Under the pieces are notes generated by a model. The model was not told the origin of the DNA. It saw only the letters and a list, made by a program, of their open reading frames with translations, and searched no databases. A program made the position numbers and the translations under genes. 64,000 nt of DNA from Flavobacterium sp. N502540 (lineage in GTDB: Bacteria > Bacteroidota > Bacteroidia > Flavobacteriales > Flavobacteriaceae): positions 5,208,001 through 5,272,000 of the forward strand of contig NZ_CP110012.1 in the NCBI RefSeq assembly GCF_025947365.1. The letters are read 5' to 3'. Each line of letters starts with the position of its first letter. The first letter of the stretch is position 1. Shown piece by piece: positions 1 to 9,261 of this stretch.

Positions 1-1024
<1,024 letters not shown>

Positions 1025-1189
1025 TATTTTTTATATTATATTGCGATGAATATCTATCGGTTCTTTTCGAATCTTACGACTCTATTACTCTTATTCTTTA
1101 GTTTCGATTTTCATCGAAACGGCTGTCAATTCAATATGTCTACGAACGTATTCTTTTTTCTTAATATCGCTTGTTTCTCAAAGCGGGTG

Positions 1190-1220
1190 CAAAAGTAGAA
1201 AACTTATTTCTAATCGGCAA
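1190..1220 (-). promoter_or_regulatory. rrn promoter P1 (Bacteroidota type, proximal)
   Basis: On the minus strand TACTTTTG (1190-1197) matches the Bacteroidota -7 element TAnnTTTG. A TTG (-33 element) lies at 1218-1220, 20 bases upstream, and AT-rich sequence lies beyond it. The box is followed on the transcribed strand by CACCCGC, shared with P3. It lies about 165 bases upstream of the 16S 5' end. This is a match to a known consensus; transcription from it is inferred. Confidence 0.7.
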
Positions 1221-1315
1221 GAGTTTTTTGAAGTTTTTTTTTTAGAAAATTTCTTTTCTTTTTTAACTCCTCTCCTTACCAATCTTTCAATGAACTTCCC
1301 TTGTTTTGCGGGGTG

Positions 1316-1346
1316 CAAACTTAAAACTTTCTTTCTTTACTCACAA
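1316..1346 (-). promoter_or_regulatory. rrn promoter P2 (Bacteroidota type)
   Basis: On the minus strand TAAGTTTG (1316-1323) matches TAnnTTTG, with TTG at 1344-1346 after a 20-base spacer. It is followed by CACCCCGC, almost the same start region as P1 and P3. It lies 126 bases from P1. Confidence 0.65.
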
Positions 1347-1436
1347 GCTTTTTTTAATCTTTTTTGAAAATAAATTTTCATTTTGATTCGTTTTGCTTAT
1401 CAGTATTTCTGTGAACGTTTATCGCTGTTGCGGGTG

Positions 1437-1466
1437 CAAAAGTAGTCACTTTATCCGCTTTCACAA
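1437..1466 (-). promoter_or_regulatory. rrn promoter P3 (Bacteroidota type, distal)
   Basis: On the minus strand TACTTTTG (1437-1444) is identical to the P1 box. TTG lies at 1464-1466 after a 19-base spacer, the consensus length, and CACCCGCAAC follows the box. It is spaced 121 bases from P2, so the three promoters form a regular tandem set. Confidence 0.7.
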
Positions 1467-1765
1467 GCTTTTTCTAAACTTATTTTTAATCTTTTTTAAA
1501 ACTTTTTCTTAACACTCTGACAACACCTCTTTTACAAATTAAACTATTTCTGTATTTGAAAGATTTTTCTTTAATGAATTAGATTCAATACTACACCTGC
1601 CTTTAAAACATTCCTATTTTACTAGTCTCACAAAGATGCAAAGGCGCGAAGTTTTTGCTTTATGACCGATCTTTCCTTTGAAAACCCATGCCCTAGCCCC
1701 GATAGTAGTGGAAATCCTTTTGCTTTTTCCTTTAAAAAGCAAAAGATTGCAGCGGATAGCGGGAT
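1467..1765. other. Gene-free AT-rich spacer
   Basis: This stretch between the distal rrn promoter and the direct repeats holds no convincing gene. A 60-codon minus-strand frame at 1628-1810 is low-complexity, runs into the repeat and has no recognisable family. The part near P3 is rich in A/T runs and may serve as an upstream promoter element. Confidence 0.5.
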
Positions 1766-2062
1766 AAAGCTTCGACTTCGCTCAGCTGGACAAAACTGCT
1801 TTTCTTGCATTTTCGCTTAACTGGACAAAAAAACTACTCTTATATATAGTATAGAATCTCAAATTCCAAATTCCAAACCTAAAGGCTTCGACTTCGCTCA
1901 GCTGGACAAAACTGCTTTTCTTCCATTTTCGCTCAGCTGGACAAAAAAACTACTCTTATATATCGTATAGAATCTCAAATTCCAAATTCAAAACCTGAAA
2001 GCTTCAACTTCACTCAACTGGACAGAAACTACTTTTCTTGCATTTTCGCTTAGCCAAACAGA
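1766..2062. repeat. Three degenerate direct repeats, about 115 bp period
   Basis: Three copies begin near 1766, 1881 and 1997. Each opens with a version of AAGCTTCGACTTCGCTCAGC and continues with CTGGACAAAACT, TTTTCTTGCATTTTCGCT and a second CTGGACAAA. In copies 1 and 2 this is followed by ACTACTCTTATATAT, GTATAGAATCTCAAATTCC and CAAATTC. Copies 1 and 2 are nearly identical; copy 3 is more diverged and cut short. The core resembles dispersed intergenic elements seen in flavobacterial genomes. No coding function is evident. Confidence 0.75.
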
Positions 2063-2086
2063 ATCACTCCTTATATATTAGGTCGT

Positions 2087-2127
2087 AAAAAAAACAAACC
2101 CGACAGGTTCTGAAAACCTGTCGGGTT
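2087..2127 (-). terminator. Rho-independent terminator of the YheT-type hydrolase gene
   Basis: A perfect 13-bp inverted repeat (AACCCGACAGGTT at 2097-2109, AACCTGTCGGGTT at 2115-2127) has a 5-base loop. On the minus strand it is followed by a run of eight T (complement of 2087-2094). It lies about 115 bases past the stop of the hydrolase gene. Confidence 0.8.
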
Positions 2128-2240
2128 GTAAACTATATAGGTACAATAAACAAATCTACTACTATATGTGCTATACTTGATCTTTCTTAAGTGATACACT
2201 AAATGAATTATCGAAACTCAATCAAGATTCATAACAAATA

Positions 2241-3209
2241 CTATGTAAGTGCTCTGCACGACTCAAAAAACTCATAAGCTCTTTTCTCTGCATAGGAATA
2301 CTCCGAGTCACGCAATGGGAAGGCGCAATGCCCACCATATCTTGGTGTTTCCAGATACACATAGGCGCTGTCCTGTGCTATGGCTCTGGGATAACATCTT
2401 TCTCCCAGAAAAGGATCGTCTAATGAGTTAATAATTAAAACGGGGGTGGTAATATTTTGAAGGGAGAATTCAGGAGAAACACGCTGATAATAATCATCAC
2501 GACTTGCAAAGCCATGCAGCGGTGCTGTAAAGTACTGATCAACTTCATCAAACGACGAAATTTTATCTATCTGATCCCGATTTATAAAATCAGGGAACTG
2601 AGCTGCCTTGTATTTCAGCTTTCTTTTGATATCAATTGTAAAGTTCTTTAAGTAAACTCTGTTAAAACCTTGTTTGAGTACAGCCGCACTTGTAGCAATA
2701 TGTGTAGGTACCGAAATTGAAACTGCTGCTTTTATGCGTTTATCAATTTTAGTCCAGCCCAAATAATTCAGAAGCTGCACTCCTCCCATTGAATATCCGA
2801 TCAAATAGACATCTTCGAATTCTTTTTGAAAAACAAAGCGGACTACTTCGTCAAGATCATCAACGGCACCATGATGATAAAGTCTTGGTAGACGATTCAT
2901 CTCGCCTCCACACGTGCGATTGTTCCATGCAAAAACAGAAAAACCTTTTTCACGAAAATAAGCAGCACAACTATTATTATACGTTCTGCGCGAATCACCT
3001 TCTAAACCATGACATAAAATGACCGCTTTTTTAGAGTCGTTTATAACAAAGTCGATGTTTATAAAATCTCCATCACTTAATTCATGCTTTTCTCTTGTAT
3101 ATTCGGGAACTTCATACTTTTTAAACAAAGCAGCATAAATAGTAGAAATATGCCTGTTACGATGCATAATAGAAGGCAGATTATATTCTGATTGCTCAAT
3201 TAATGGCAT
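2241..3209 (-). CDS. YheT-family alpha/beta-hydrolase
   Basis: A 322-residue cytoplasmic alpha/beta-hydrolase of the YheT/COG0429 type. The nucleophile elbow GYSMGG supplies the serine, DDPFLG the acid and GGHCAF near the C-terminus the histidine, so the catalytic triad looks intact. The oxyanion-side motif LCHGLEG and the N-terminal segment HISTIYAALF are also typical of this family. The length is normal. The true substrate of this family is mostly unknown; esterase activity on small acyl esters is the usual assumption. It stands alone, with its own terminator at 2087-2127, and has no evident link to the peptide locus. No signal peptide is seen. Confidence 0.85.
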   Translation of the reverse strand: MPLIEQSEYNLPSIMHRNRHISTIYAALFKKYEVPEYTREKHELSDGDFINIDFVINDSKKAVILCHGLEGDSRRTYNNSCAAYFREKGFSVFAWNNRTCGGEMNRLPRLYHHGAVDDLDEVVRFVFQKEFEDVYLIGYSMGGVQLLNYLGWTKIDKRIKAAVSISVPTHIATSAAVLKQGFNRVYLKNFTIDIKRKLKYKAAQFPDFINRDQIDKISSFDEVDQYFTAPLHGFASRDDYYQRVSPEFSLQNITTPVLIINSLDDPFLGERCYPRAIAQDSAYVYLETPRYGGHCAFPLRDSEYSYAEKRAYEFFESCRALT

Positions 3210-3467
3210 GATTAAATAGTTTTATGGTGCTATACAAATCTAAGAAATCATTCAATATCAAATTTAATCCTCTCTCTTTTATTTTGTTTTTAAAAATAAC
3301 GAAACAACTCCACTCAACAAATTAACAGGAAACTAAAGGGAGGAATACCTCTAATAATAATCCTTACTTATAGACACAATACGTACCGTTTACAAGTAAG
3401 ATTAGCTATTTAAACCTGGCGGACTCTTTCTCCCTTTAATTCCTATCAAACTAAATATGAAACACTT

Positions 3468-4430
3468 TTAAAAATTTTGCACAATAAGAAAATAAAGAGG
3501 CAATCCAATGGTTATATTTATCGGAAAAGTAACAGCCAGAGCCATTGGCAGAAACAATCCAGGGTTTGCCTGAGGAACTGTAATCTTCATTGCTGCCGGA
3601 ACTGCAATATAAGAAGCACTTGCAGCCAATATCGCAAAGATGAAACGATTGGTTATATCTGTCGTTACAAACGAACTCAATACTGCAAAAACGCATCCGT
3701 TAAGCAAAGGAATGAAAATCGCGAAAAGGAAAGGAAACCATCCAAAAGAGAAGAAGGACTTCATTTTTTGCCCGCTTGTTATTCCCATATCCAGTAAAAA
3801 TATGGCTAAGAATCCTTTAAATAAATCATTGGTAAAGGGTTCTATTCCCTGTGCCTGTTTTTCACTTGCGAGATAACCTATAACTAAACTTCCCAAAATA
3901 AGAAGTACACTCCCATTGGTTAAAGAATGTTTTAGTGCGGAACGTTTTTGAATAGGGCTTGTTTTGTCTTTATTGAAAAAGGAGATCAAAACCAATCCTA
4001 CTATGATCGCTGGAGATTCCATTAAAGCCATAATAGCAACCATGTGTCCGTGCAATGCCAATTGTTGACTTTCCAGAAACGAAACGGCCGTAACAAAAGT
4101 AACAGCACTGACGGAACCGTAAGCCGCAGCGATTGCACCGGCATCATGAACATTTAATTTTCTCTTGAGGATGAAAAAGGTATAAACCGGAATTATTCCC
4201 GAAATGAAAATCCCGAATAGCATTGACCAGACAATCTGACTTGTAAAAGCTTCATGGGACAGCTCTTGCCCTCCTTTAAAACCAATAGCAAATAATAAAT
4301 AGAGCGAAATAAACTTCGAAGAGTTTTTAGGAATTTCGAGATCACTCTTTAAATAGACAGCTATAATTCCTAAGACAAAAAAAAGCAGCGCAGGATTGGT
4401 TAGGTTTTCAAGCAATAAATTAAGATTCAT
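3468..4430 (-). CDS. sbtA: SbtA-type sodium-dependent bicarbonate transporter
   Basis: A 320-residue inner-membrane protein with about ten hydrophobic segments spread over its whole length. It matches the SbtA (former DUF897) family by its opening NLTNPALLFFVLGI, the segment KGGQELS near residue 55 and the region AAAYGSVSAVTFVTA. In cyanobacteria SbtA imports bicarbonate with sodium; in heterotrophs the likely role is supplying bicarbonate to carboxylases. Length and composition are normal. A LysR regulator lies about 1.8 kb away, with the TsaC-type gene and two small genes between. Substrate is inferred from the family only. Confidence 0.85.
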   Translation of the reverse strand: MNLNLLLENLTNPALLFFVLGIIAVYLKSDLEIPKNSSKFISLYLLFAIGFKGGQELSHEAFTSQIVWSMLFGIFISGIIPVYTFFILKRKLNVHDAGAIAAAYGSVSAVTFVTAVSFLESQQLALHGHMVAIMALMESPAIIVGLVLISFFNKDKTSPIQKRSALKHSLTNGSVLLILGSLVIGYLASEKQAQGIEPFTNDLFKGFLAIFLLDMGITSGQKMKSFFSFGWFPFLFAIFIPLLNGCVFAVLSSFVTTDITNRFIFAILAASASYIAVPAAMKITVPQANPGLFLPMALAVTFPINITIGLPLYFLIVQNF

Positions 4431-4540
4431 ATGTTTAGACTTTTATATTTTTTACTGTAATTATTGCCTCTCTCTCAGAAAAAGCGGTACTGTTATCTGA
4501 GTTACATTCAAGAGGCATCTTTCATTAAAAATTGTTTTAT

Positions 4541-5494
4541 TTATTGTTTTGAGGCTCTTTCAAGACGATCGTTAATAGTTCGACCGAGATCATGATCCGG
4601 AAAACGCTCTGCAATTATAATATCTACTGTCATAGCATCTAATTCATGAAGTGCAGCATACAGCTTTGAAGCAGCCTCTTTCAGGTTACCACTAGGAGAA
4701 AGAACGACCTGATGTTTAATATTCTGCTCTTCCCTGTGCTGCATGAACATTAACAATCCTATTTTTCTATCTGAAAATCTGCCAATACACTCCGAAAGAT
4801 TATCGGTTACATATAAAGTGGACTGAGGAGCATAATGTTTTGACAGCATACCAGGAGCTTCAGGAGTATTCTCTTCTTTATTAAACAGGATTGCCGGTCC
4901 TGTAACTTTCTCTATTTCTTCTTTAGAAAGTGCTCCAAGACGATAGATCACTACGCTTTCTCCTTTAAATCCGACAATAGTTGATTCTATTCCGGCTTTA
5001 CAGACATCTCCATCTAATACCATTGGAAGTTTCTCCTTAAAGTAAGCCTCAACATGCCCGGGCGTAGTTGGACTAATGGCCCCAAATGGATTAGCACTGG
5101 GAGCTGCTAAGGGAAAATCTAATTGTTGCAGCAACGCTAATGCTACAGGATGATTCGGAATTCTAACAGCAACTGTCTGATGCCCTGCTGTAATGAGTTC
5201 TGAAACATTGGGATGCTTTTTTAACAATAGTGTCAGAGGTCCAGGCCAGAATTTCTGTGCCAGAATCTTCGCAATCGCCGGAATTTCAATGGCGATCTGA
5301 TCTAAATCTCCGATTGCTTTGATATGTACAATTAGCGGATTGTGCAATGGTCTTTGCTTGATATGATATATTTTGTTAACTGCCTTCGTACTGTAAATGT
5401 TTCCGGCTAAACCATAAACGGTTTCGGTTGGAAAACCAATTACACCTTCATTTTTTACTATTTCGGCTGCGAGTTCAATATCGTTGCTTATCAT
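4541..5494 (-). CDS. L-threonylcarbamoyladenylate synthase (Sua5/TsaC2 type)
   Basis: A 317-residue protein with an N-terminal YrdC/Sua5 domain (residues about 5-190) and a C-terminal Sua5-type extension (about 200-315). The YrdC domain carries GFPTETVYGLAG, IKQRPLHNPL, FWPGPLTL and the SANPFGAISPTT segment that lines the nucleotide pocket. It makes threonylcarbamoyl-AMP from threonine, bicarbonate and ATP, the first step of t6A37 modification of ANN-decoding tRNAs. The length matches the long Sua5 form rather than short TsaC. It is a housekeeping gene; bicarbonate being its substrate and SbtA its neighbour may be coincidence. Confidence 0.93.
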   Translation of the reverse strand: MISNDIELAAEIVKNEGVIGFPTETVYGLAGNIYSTKAVNKIYHIKQRPLHNPLIVHIKAIGDLDQIAIEIPAIAKILAQKFWPGPLTLLLKKHPNVSELITAGHQTVAVRIPNHPVALALLQQLDFPLAAPSANPFGAISPTTPGHVEAYFKEKLPMVLDGDVCKAGIESTIVGFKGESVVIYRLGALSKEEIEKVTGPAILFNKEENTPEAPGMLSKHYAPQSTLYVTDNLSECIGRFSDRKIGLLMFMQHREEQNIKHQVVLSPSGNLKEAASKLYAALHELDAMTVDIIIAERFPDHDLGRTINDRLERASKQ

Positions 5495-5524
5495 ATTTTG
5501 TCTGTTCTGTTCCGGTTGTCGTGC

Positions 5525-5824
5525 TTAATTTTCGTTTATTGTGTACGGAACTTCAACCGTTAAAAAGATGTCGCTTTCTACTTTTATTTTTAGATTCTCC
5601 CTTGTTGCGTGATTTATTATTTCGGAAATTACCTCTTGACTTTCTGTAAGTTCGGTTATTCTCTTTAAACTAATTTCGTCTTGTTTTCCGGAACGTTCAT
5701 CATCACTAAAGTTTTTAAGGTTGTGAAAATTAATCTTAGCATTGATCAGGTTGAGTAAAATTTCTTTGGCTTCTTCGTTTGTGAAGTCTCCTTTAATTAA
5801 TTGAATTTTTTGTGTGTTTTTCAT
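5525..5824 (-). CDS. Small conserved-looking protein, function unknown
   Basis: A 99-residue soluble, charged protein with no signal peptide and no family I recognise. It has an N-terminal segment resembling flavobacterial orphan proteins (KIQLIKGDFTNEEAKEILLNLINAKINFH cut into shorter pieces: KIQLIKGDF, EEAKEILLNLI). The start lies 32 bases inside the end of the upstream small membrane-protein gene, which suggests translational coupling. It ends 30 bases before the TsaC-type gene start, so the three may form one transcript. Real-gene status is supported by the tight packing and non-shadow position. Confidence 0.65.
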   Translation of the reverse strand: MKNTQKIQLIKGDFTNEEAKEILLNLINAKINFHNLKNFSDDERSGKQDEISLKRITELTESQEVISEIINHATRENLKIKVESDIFLTVEVPYTINEN

Positions 5825-6011
5825 GGGTAAGGATTAAATTTATAATGTTGTTACTGGTTAATAATCGAATAAGATTTAATAATGCTAAAATGATTATGGC
5901 ATCTGAAAGTCTTCTTAATAGTAGATTTTCAAAAAATACAGCTCCCATAATTGCAGTAATGAGACTGACTGAACAAAGCAGGATCTTAAAAACAGCTAAT
6001 TTTTTCTTCAT
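5793..6011 (-). CDS. Small membrane protein, function unknown
   Basis: A 72-residue protein with two predicted membrane segments: one at about residues 8-28 after a MKKK start, and one at about 36-52 (DAIIILALLNLIRLL). The short tail is hydrophilic. No family is recognised. It overlaps the next gene by 32 bases on the same strand. The opposite-strand frame over the same region lacks any such organised hydrophobic pattern. Confidence 0.5.
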   Translation of the reverse strand: MKKKLAVFKILLCSVSLITAIMGAVFFENLLLRRLSDAIIILALLNLIRLLTSNNIINLILTHEKHTKNSIN

Positions 6012-6153
6012 TTTTCTATATTAGTTAATGTTACTTTTTTCTTTTTTAGACTTTTTTAATGTTATACAATTCTCGATGCTTCTCTTTCATTCATAAAAAC
6101 TCTGGTTCTTAAACGCTGGCAAAGTTGATTATTTATACTTATAAATTTTTATT

Positions 6154-6161
6154 TATATTTG
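6154..6161 (+). promoter_or_regulatory. Probable -7 element of the LysR gene
   Basis: TATATTTG is a perfect match to the Bacteroidota -7 consensus TAnnTTTG, 24 bases before the ATG at 6186. A clear TTG at the expected -33 distance is missing; the nearest is at 6125-6127. The direct evidence is only the single box and its position. Confidence 0.45.
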
Positions 6162-6185
6162 TAATGATTTGCATTAAATATTTTT

Positions 6186-7109
6186 ATGAACTATACTTTA
6201 CATCAGCTTCAGATTTTTCTAAAAGTGGTACAGACACAAAGTGTTACCAAAGCGGCAGAAGAACTTCATTTGACACAGCCTGCGGTTTCTATTCAGCTCA
6301 AAAATCTTCAGGATCAGTTTGATATTCCTTTGACAGAGGTGGTGAGCCGAAGATTGTGCATTACCGATTTTGGAAGGGAGATTGCAGAGATTGCGGAGAA
6401 AATAGTAAGTCAGGTAGAGGCTATTAACTTCAAAACAATGGCTTACAAAGGACAGTTGACGGGAAAGTTAAAAATTTCTGTTGTGTCAACGGGTAAATAT
6501 GTTATGCCTTATTTTTTGACCGATTTCATGAAGGAACATCCGGGAATTGAACTGCAGATGGATGTGACAAATAAAAGTAAAGTGATTAGCAGTTTAGAAA
6601 AAAACGAAGTGGATTTTGCTTTGGTGTCTATTCTTCCTTCTAACTTAAATATCGAAAAATTAGATTTACTGCAAAACAATCTCTATTTGGTAAGTAACAC
6701 TAAAACGAAGTTCAAGAACAATAAAAACGCACAGGAGATATTCAAAAATATGTCGCTTATTTTTAGGGAAAAAGGATCGGGTACGCGTCAAACGATGGAG
6801 CGTTTTATTGAGCGAAATGCTATTGTTGTTGAGAAGAAAATGGAGCTCACCTCTAATGAAGCGGTTAAACAGGCCGTAATTGCGGGCTTGGGCTGTTCGA
6901 TTATGCCTTTAATTGGAATCAAAAATGAATTACATAATCAGGAACTGCAGATTATTCCGTTTAAAGGACTGCCGATTAAAACAACATGGAGCTTAATATG
7001 GTTGAAGGGGAAAAGACATTCTCCTGTTTCTGCCTCGCTTCTGGAATATATGAAACAGGATAAAGATAGGATTGTGAAGGATAAATTTGGCTGGTATGAA
7101 GGATCGTAA
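6186..7109 (+). CDS. LysR-family transcriptional regulator (CmpR/CbbR-like)
   Basis: A 307-residue LysR-type regulator, the only clear plus-strand gene in the window. The N-terminal winged helix-turn-helix covers about residues 1-60 (LHQLQIFLKVVQTQSVTKAA, then LHLTQPAVSIQLKNL). The effector-binding domain covers about 88-295. The sequence resembles the CbbR/CmpR branch, which controls carbon fixation and bicarbonate uptake genes. That makes control of the nearby sbtA-type gene plausible, but it is separated from it by the TsaC-type gene and two small genes, so this is an inference. Confidence 0.85.
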   Translation: MNYTLHQLQIFLKVVQTQSVTKAAEELHLTQPAVSIQLKNLQDQFDIPLTEVVSRRLCITDFGREIAEIAEKIVSQVEAINFKTMAYKGQLTGKLKISVVSTGKYVMPYFLTDFMKEHPGIELQMDVTNKSKVISSLEKNEVDFALVSILPSNLNIEKLDLLQNNLYLVSNTKTKFKNNKNAQEIFKNMSLIFREKGSGTRQTMERFIERNAIVVEKKMELTSNEAVKQAVIAGLGCSIMPLIGIKNELHNQELQIIPFKGLPIKTTWSLIWLKGKRHSPVSASLLEYMKQDKDRIVKDKFGWYEGS

Positions 7110-7170
7110 ACAGGAACGCAAGTACTAATCGCTATTCTACTAAAAAAATTACTTTGAGTACATAATCTAA

Positions 7171-7220
7171 AAAAGGGAGATTGTCAAATGTTATCTGACA
7201 ACCTCCCTTTTTTTTTTTTT
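7171..7220 (+). terminator. Terminator after the LysR gene
   Basis: The arms AAAGGGAGATTGTCA and TGACAACCTCCCTTT pair with one mismatch around a 9-base loop and are followed by a run of about 15 T on the plus strand. The A-run on the other side means it could also act on minus-strand transcripts from the peptide locus. Confidence 0.8.
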
Positions 7221-7224
7221 CACA

Positions 7225-7267
7225 CAGATTCAGCAGATAATAGAGCAAAAAAAATCTGCTGAATCTG
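7225..7267. repeat. Inverted repeat past the end of the peptide locus
   Basis: CAGATTCAGCAGAT (7225-7238) and its exact complement ATCTGCTGAATCTG (7254-7267) flank a 15-base A-rich loop. It sits between the terminator and the last minus-strand gene of the peptide locus. Similar sequences recur between genes in flavobacterial genomes; a role in ending the long minus-strand transcript is possible. Confidence 0.6.
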
Positions 7268-7299
7268 CAAAATCTGCCTGAAACTTTAAGCTCTTTTTT

Positions 7300-9237
7300 T
7301 TAAAACAGAAATCCCCAATACTGGAAGTAAATACCTACTAGTAGCAATGAAAACAGAATTGTTGCCATAACTCCCGTATTTGAAATGGACTTAAGTTTAA
7401 GAACAAAATAAAGTATCGAAATCAGGGTAAACACCATAAAGATCCATTGTAGTATAAAAAGGTAATTAAACTGATTTGGTATTCCGAAAGCTAGTATATA
7501 AAAGTTGTTTTCGGCTGTGCTGTTTATTGCTAAGACGAAACCAACAAATGTAAACAACCCTAACAAAGAGGTAATTATAATTAAAGCCCTCAAAACTTTA
7601 TTGGGTGTTTTCTCTTCTCTTTTTCTAATTAATACATATGCAAAAATAAAAATAGAGAGCAAGACGATAATTAAAGCGGTAAAAAAAGGCGCAAAAAAGA
7701 GTAAATTGAATTCGTTTAGACTATTGGCAAAATTTGAAATCCCTCCACTGATTTTTATATTGGTAACGAAATGAACTTTATTGTCGGAGTCTAATTCCTT
7801 GGTATTAGGTCTTCGAAGCGGATTTTTTATAAATTCTTCGGCAATTTGGACTCCTACCAATGAAAAACCCGGTGTATGGCCTGAAATTGGGGCATTTACC
7901 AAAAATGCATTTTTAAACCTGTCAACTGTAATTTTACCATTTAGGGCAGGTGTTATCGGATCAAACGCTCCTGCAAATACTAATACGGGGATGGTTAATT
8001 TAGACAGGTTGGATAAATTAACCAAGGTTGGCTGTTTATTTACTCCCAGATTCCATTTATCGCAAACCACGAAATCTGATTTGTAAAAGGAAAGTCCACC
8101 TTTTAGTTCTTTATAATTGCGGGCTCCTTTATTAAACTCTGAAATCGAATTGTTCGGGACAGCTTCATTACAGCTCACACAATAGTATTGTCCGTAATCT
8201 AAGCCTAAAGCTCCTGAAAAAGCTGCTACTAAAGAGCTTAAAGTACTTTTGTTTCCTTTATTAAATTCGGTAATTAGTAATGGAATTACTTCTATCAGTC
8301 TTTTTTGATAAAGTGACTGTTGAATTGCAATTTTAAAATCTTCTGCATTATAGGTAAATCTTCCACTCGGAATTATTCTTTGATCCACCTTAACAGTAAC
8401 AGGCTTTTTCTCCAGTCTTTCAATGGTTTCATAATAAGCGGCTTGCAGATTAGGGTATTGCTGGTTGCAGTTAGGATCATTTTCGCAGGCATTAAAAACC
8501 TTTTTAAGACTGCTCATATAATTCTCCGTATTGCGATTGTAATATTGGGAAATATCTGAAATGGAAGAATCCAGCGTTAATGACTTAATGTCCTGAGGAA
8601 AAGCATTGGCATAAACCTGAGCGGTATAAGTACCGTACGAAACCCCGTAAACATTCCATTTGTCATATTTAAGAGCATTCTTTAAGGCATTTAAATCCTT
8701 CACTATAGAATTACTGTTATAAGCGGTTATATCAATATTTCTGTTCAGTAAATCTTGTTTGCACTCTAATGAAGCTATCGTTTTTTGCTGCTCGTCTTGC
8801 GTACTGTTTTGATTTTTTGCTAGTATTTCTAAGAATTTTTTTCCCAGATCCGGGCAGAATTTTGGCAGGGAGCGCCCTGTTCCCCTCACATCGAACAAGA
8901 CAATATCACTGTTTTTTCTTAAGGGATGATTCAGCCATGGCCATACTCCCGAAAGTCCGCCTGATCCCGGTCCGCCATCGATGTACACCACCGGATTTGA
9001 ATCCCCATTTTTTGAAATACTTTTTAAAACAGCCACCGCAATTTTAACCGTTTTGCCTGTCGGTTTATCCCAGTTTTCAGGAACCGTTAAAAACCCCCAT
9101 TCTATATTTTCCTTAGAGAGATTTTGATCTTCGGGAAAAAAGGTCTTTACTTTCTCTAACGTAAAGACTTTTGTTTGAGCAAATGCAAAGTTTGGTACAA
9201 TCAATAGTAATAAAAACAGACTTATTATTTTTTTCAT
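7300..9237 (-). CDS. Secreted alpha/beta-hydrolase (TAP/prolyl-aminopeptidase-like) with C-terminal membrane domain
   Basis: A 645-residue protein with a signal peptide (residues 1-20, cleavage near AFAQ). It has an alpha/beta-hydrolase fold of peptidase family S33 (DGGPGSGG oxyanion loop, GVSYGTYTAQ nucleophile elbow) and a TAP-like C-terminal lid part with the acid in FAGAFDPITP and the histidine in ISGHTPG. After about residue 500 come four or so membrane segments, an unusual extension. The catalytic part probably faces the periplasm. It starts 24 bases after the phosphopantetheinyl transferase gene, so it may belong to the peptide operon. A role in trimming, export-side maturation or self-protection is a guess; it could be an unrelated housekeeping peptidase. 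Confidence 0.75.
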   Translation of the reverse strand: MKKIISLFLLLLIVPNFAFAQTKVFTLEKVKTFFPEDQNLSKENIEWGFLTVPENWDKPTGKTVKIAVAVLKSISKNGDSNPVVYIDGGPGSGGLSGVWPWLNHPLRKNSDIVLFDVRGTGRSLPKFCPDLGKKFLEILAKNQNSTQDEQQKTIASLECKQDLLNRNIDITAYNSNSIVKDLNALKNALKYDKWNVYGVSYGTYTAQVYANAFPQDIKSLTLDSSISDISQYYNRNTENYMSSLKKVFNACENDPNCNQQYPNLQAAYYETIERLEKKPVTVKVDQRIIPSGRFTYNAEDFKIAIQQSLYQKRLIEVIPLLITEFNKGNKSTLSSLVAAFSGALGLDYGQYYCVSCNEAVPNNSISEFNKGARNYKELKGGLSFYKSDFVVCDKWNLGVNKQPTLVNLSNLSKLTIPVLVFAGAFDPITPALNGKITVDRFKNAFLVNAPISGHTPGFSLVGVQIAEEFIKNPLRRPNTKELDSDNKVHFVTNIKISGGISNFANSLNEFNLLFFAPFFTALIIVLLSIFIFAYVLIRKREEKTPNKVLRALIIITSLLGLFTFVGFVLAINSTAENNFYILAFGIPNQFNYLFILQWIFMVFTLISILYFVLKLKSISNTGVMATILFSLLLVGIYFQYWGFLF

Positions 9238-9261
9238 TTTGGTTGAGTTAAATTGTTAGGT

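Noticed and set aside
1628-1810. 60-codon minus-strand frame
   Set aside because: It overlaps the direct repeat and spacer, shows no family and has low-complexity composition.
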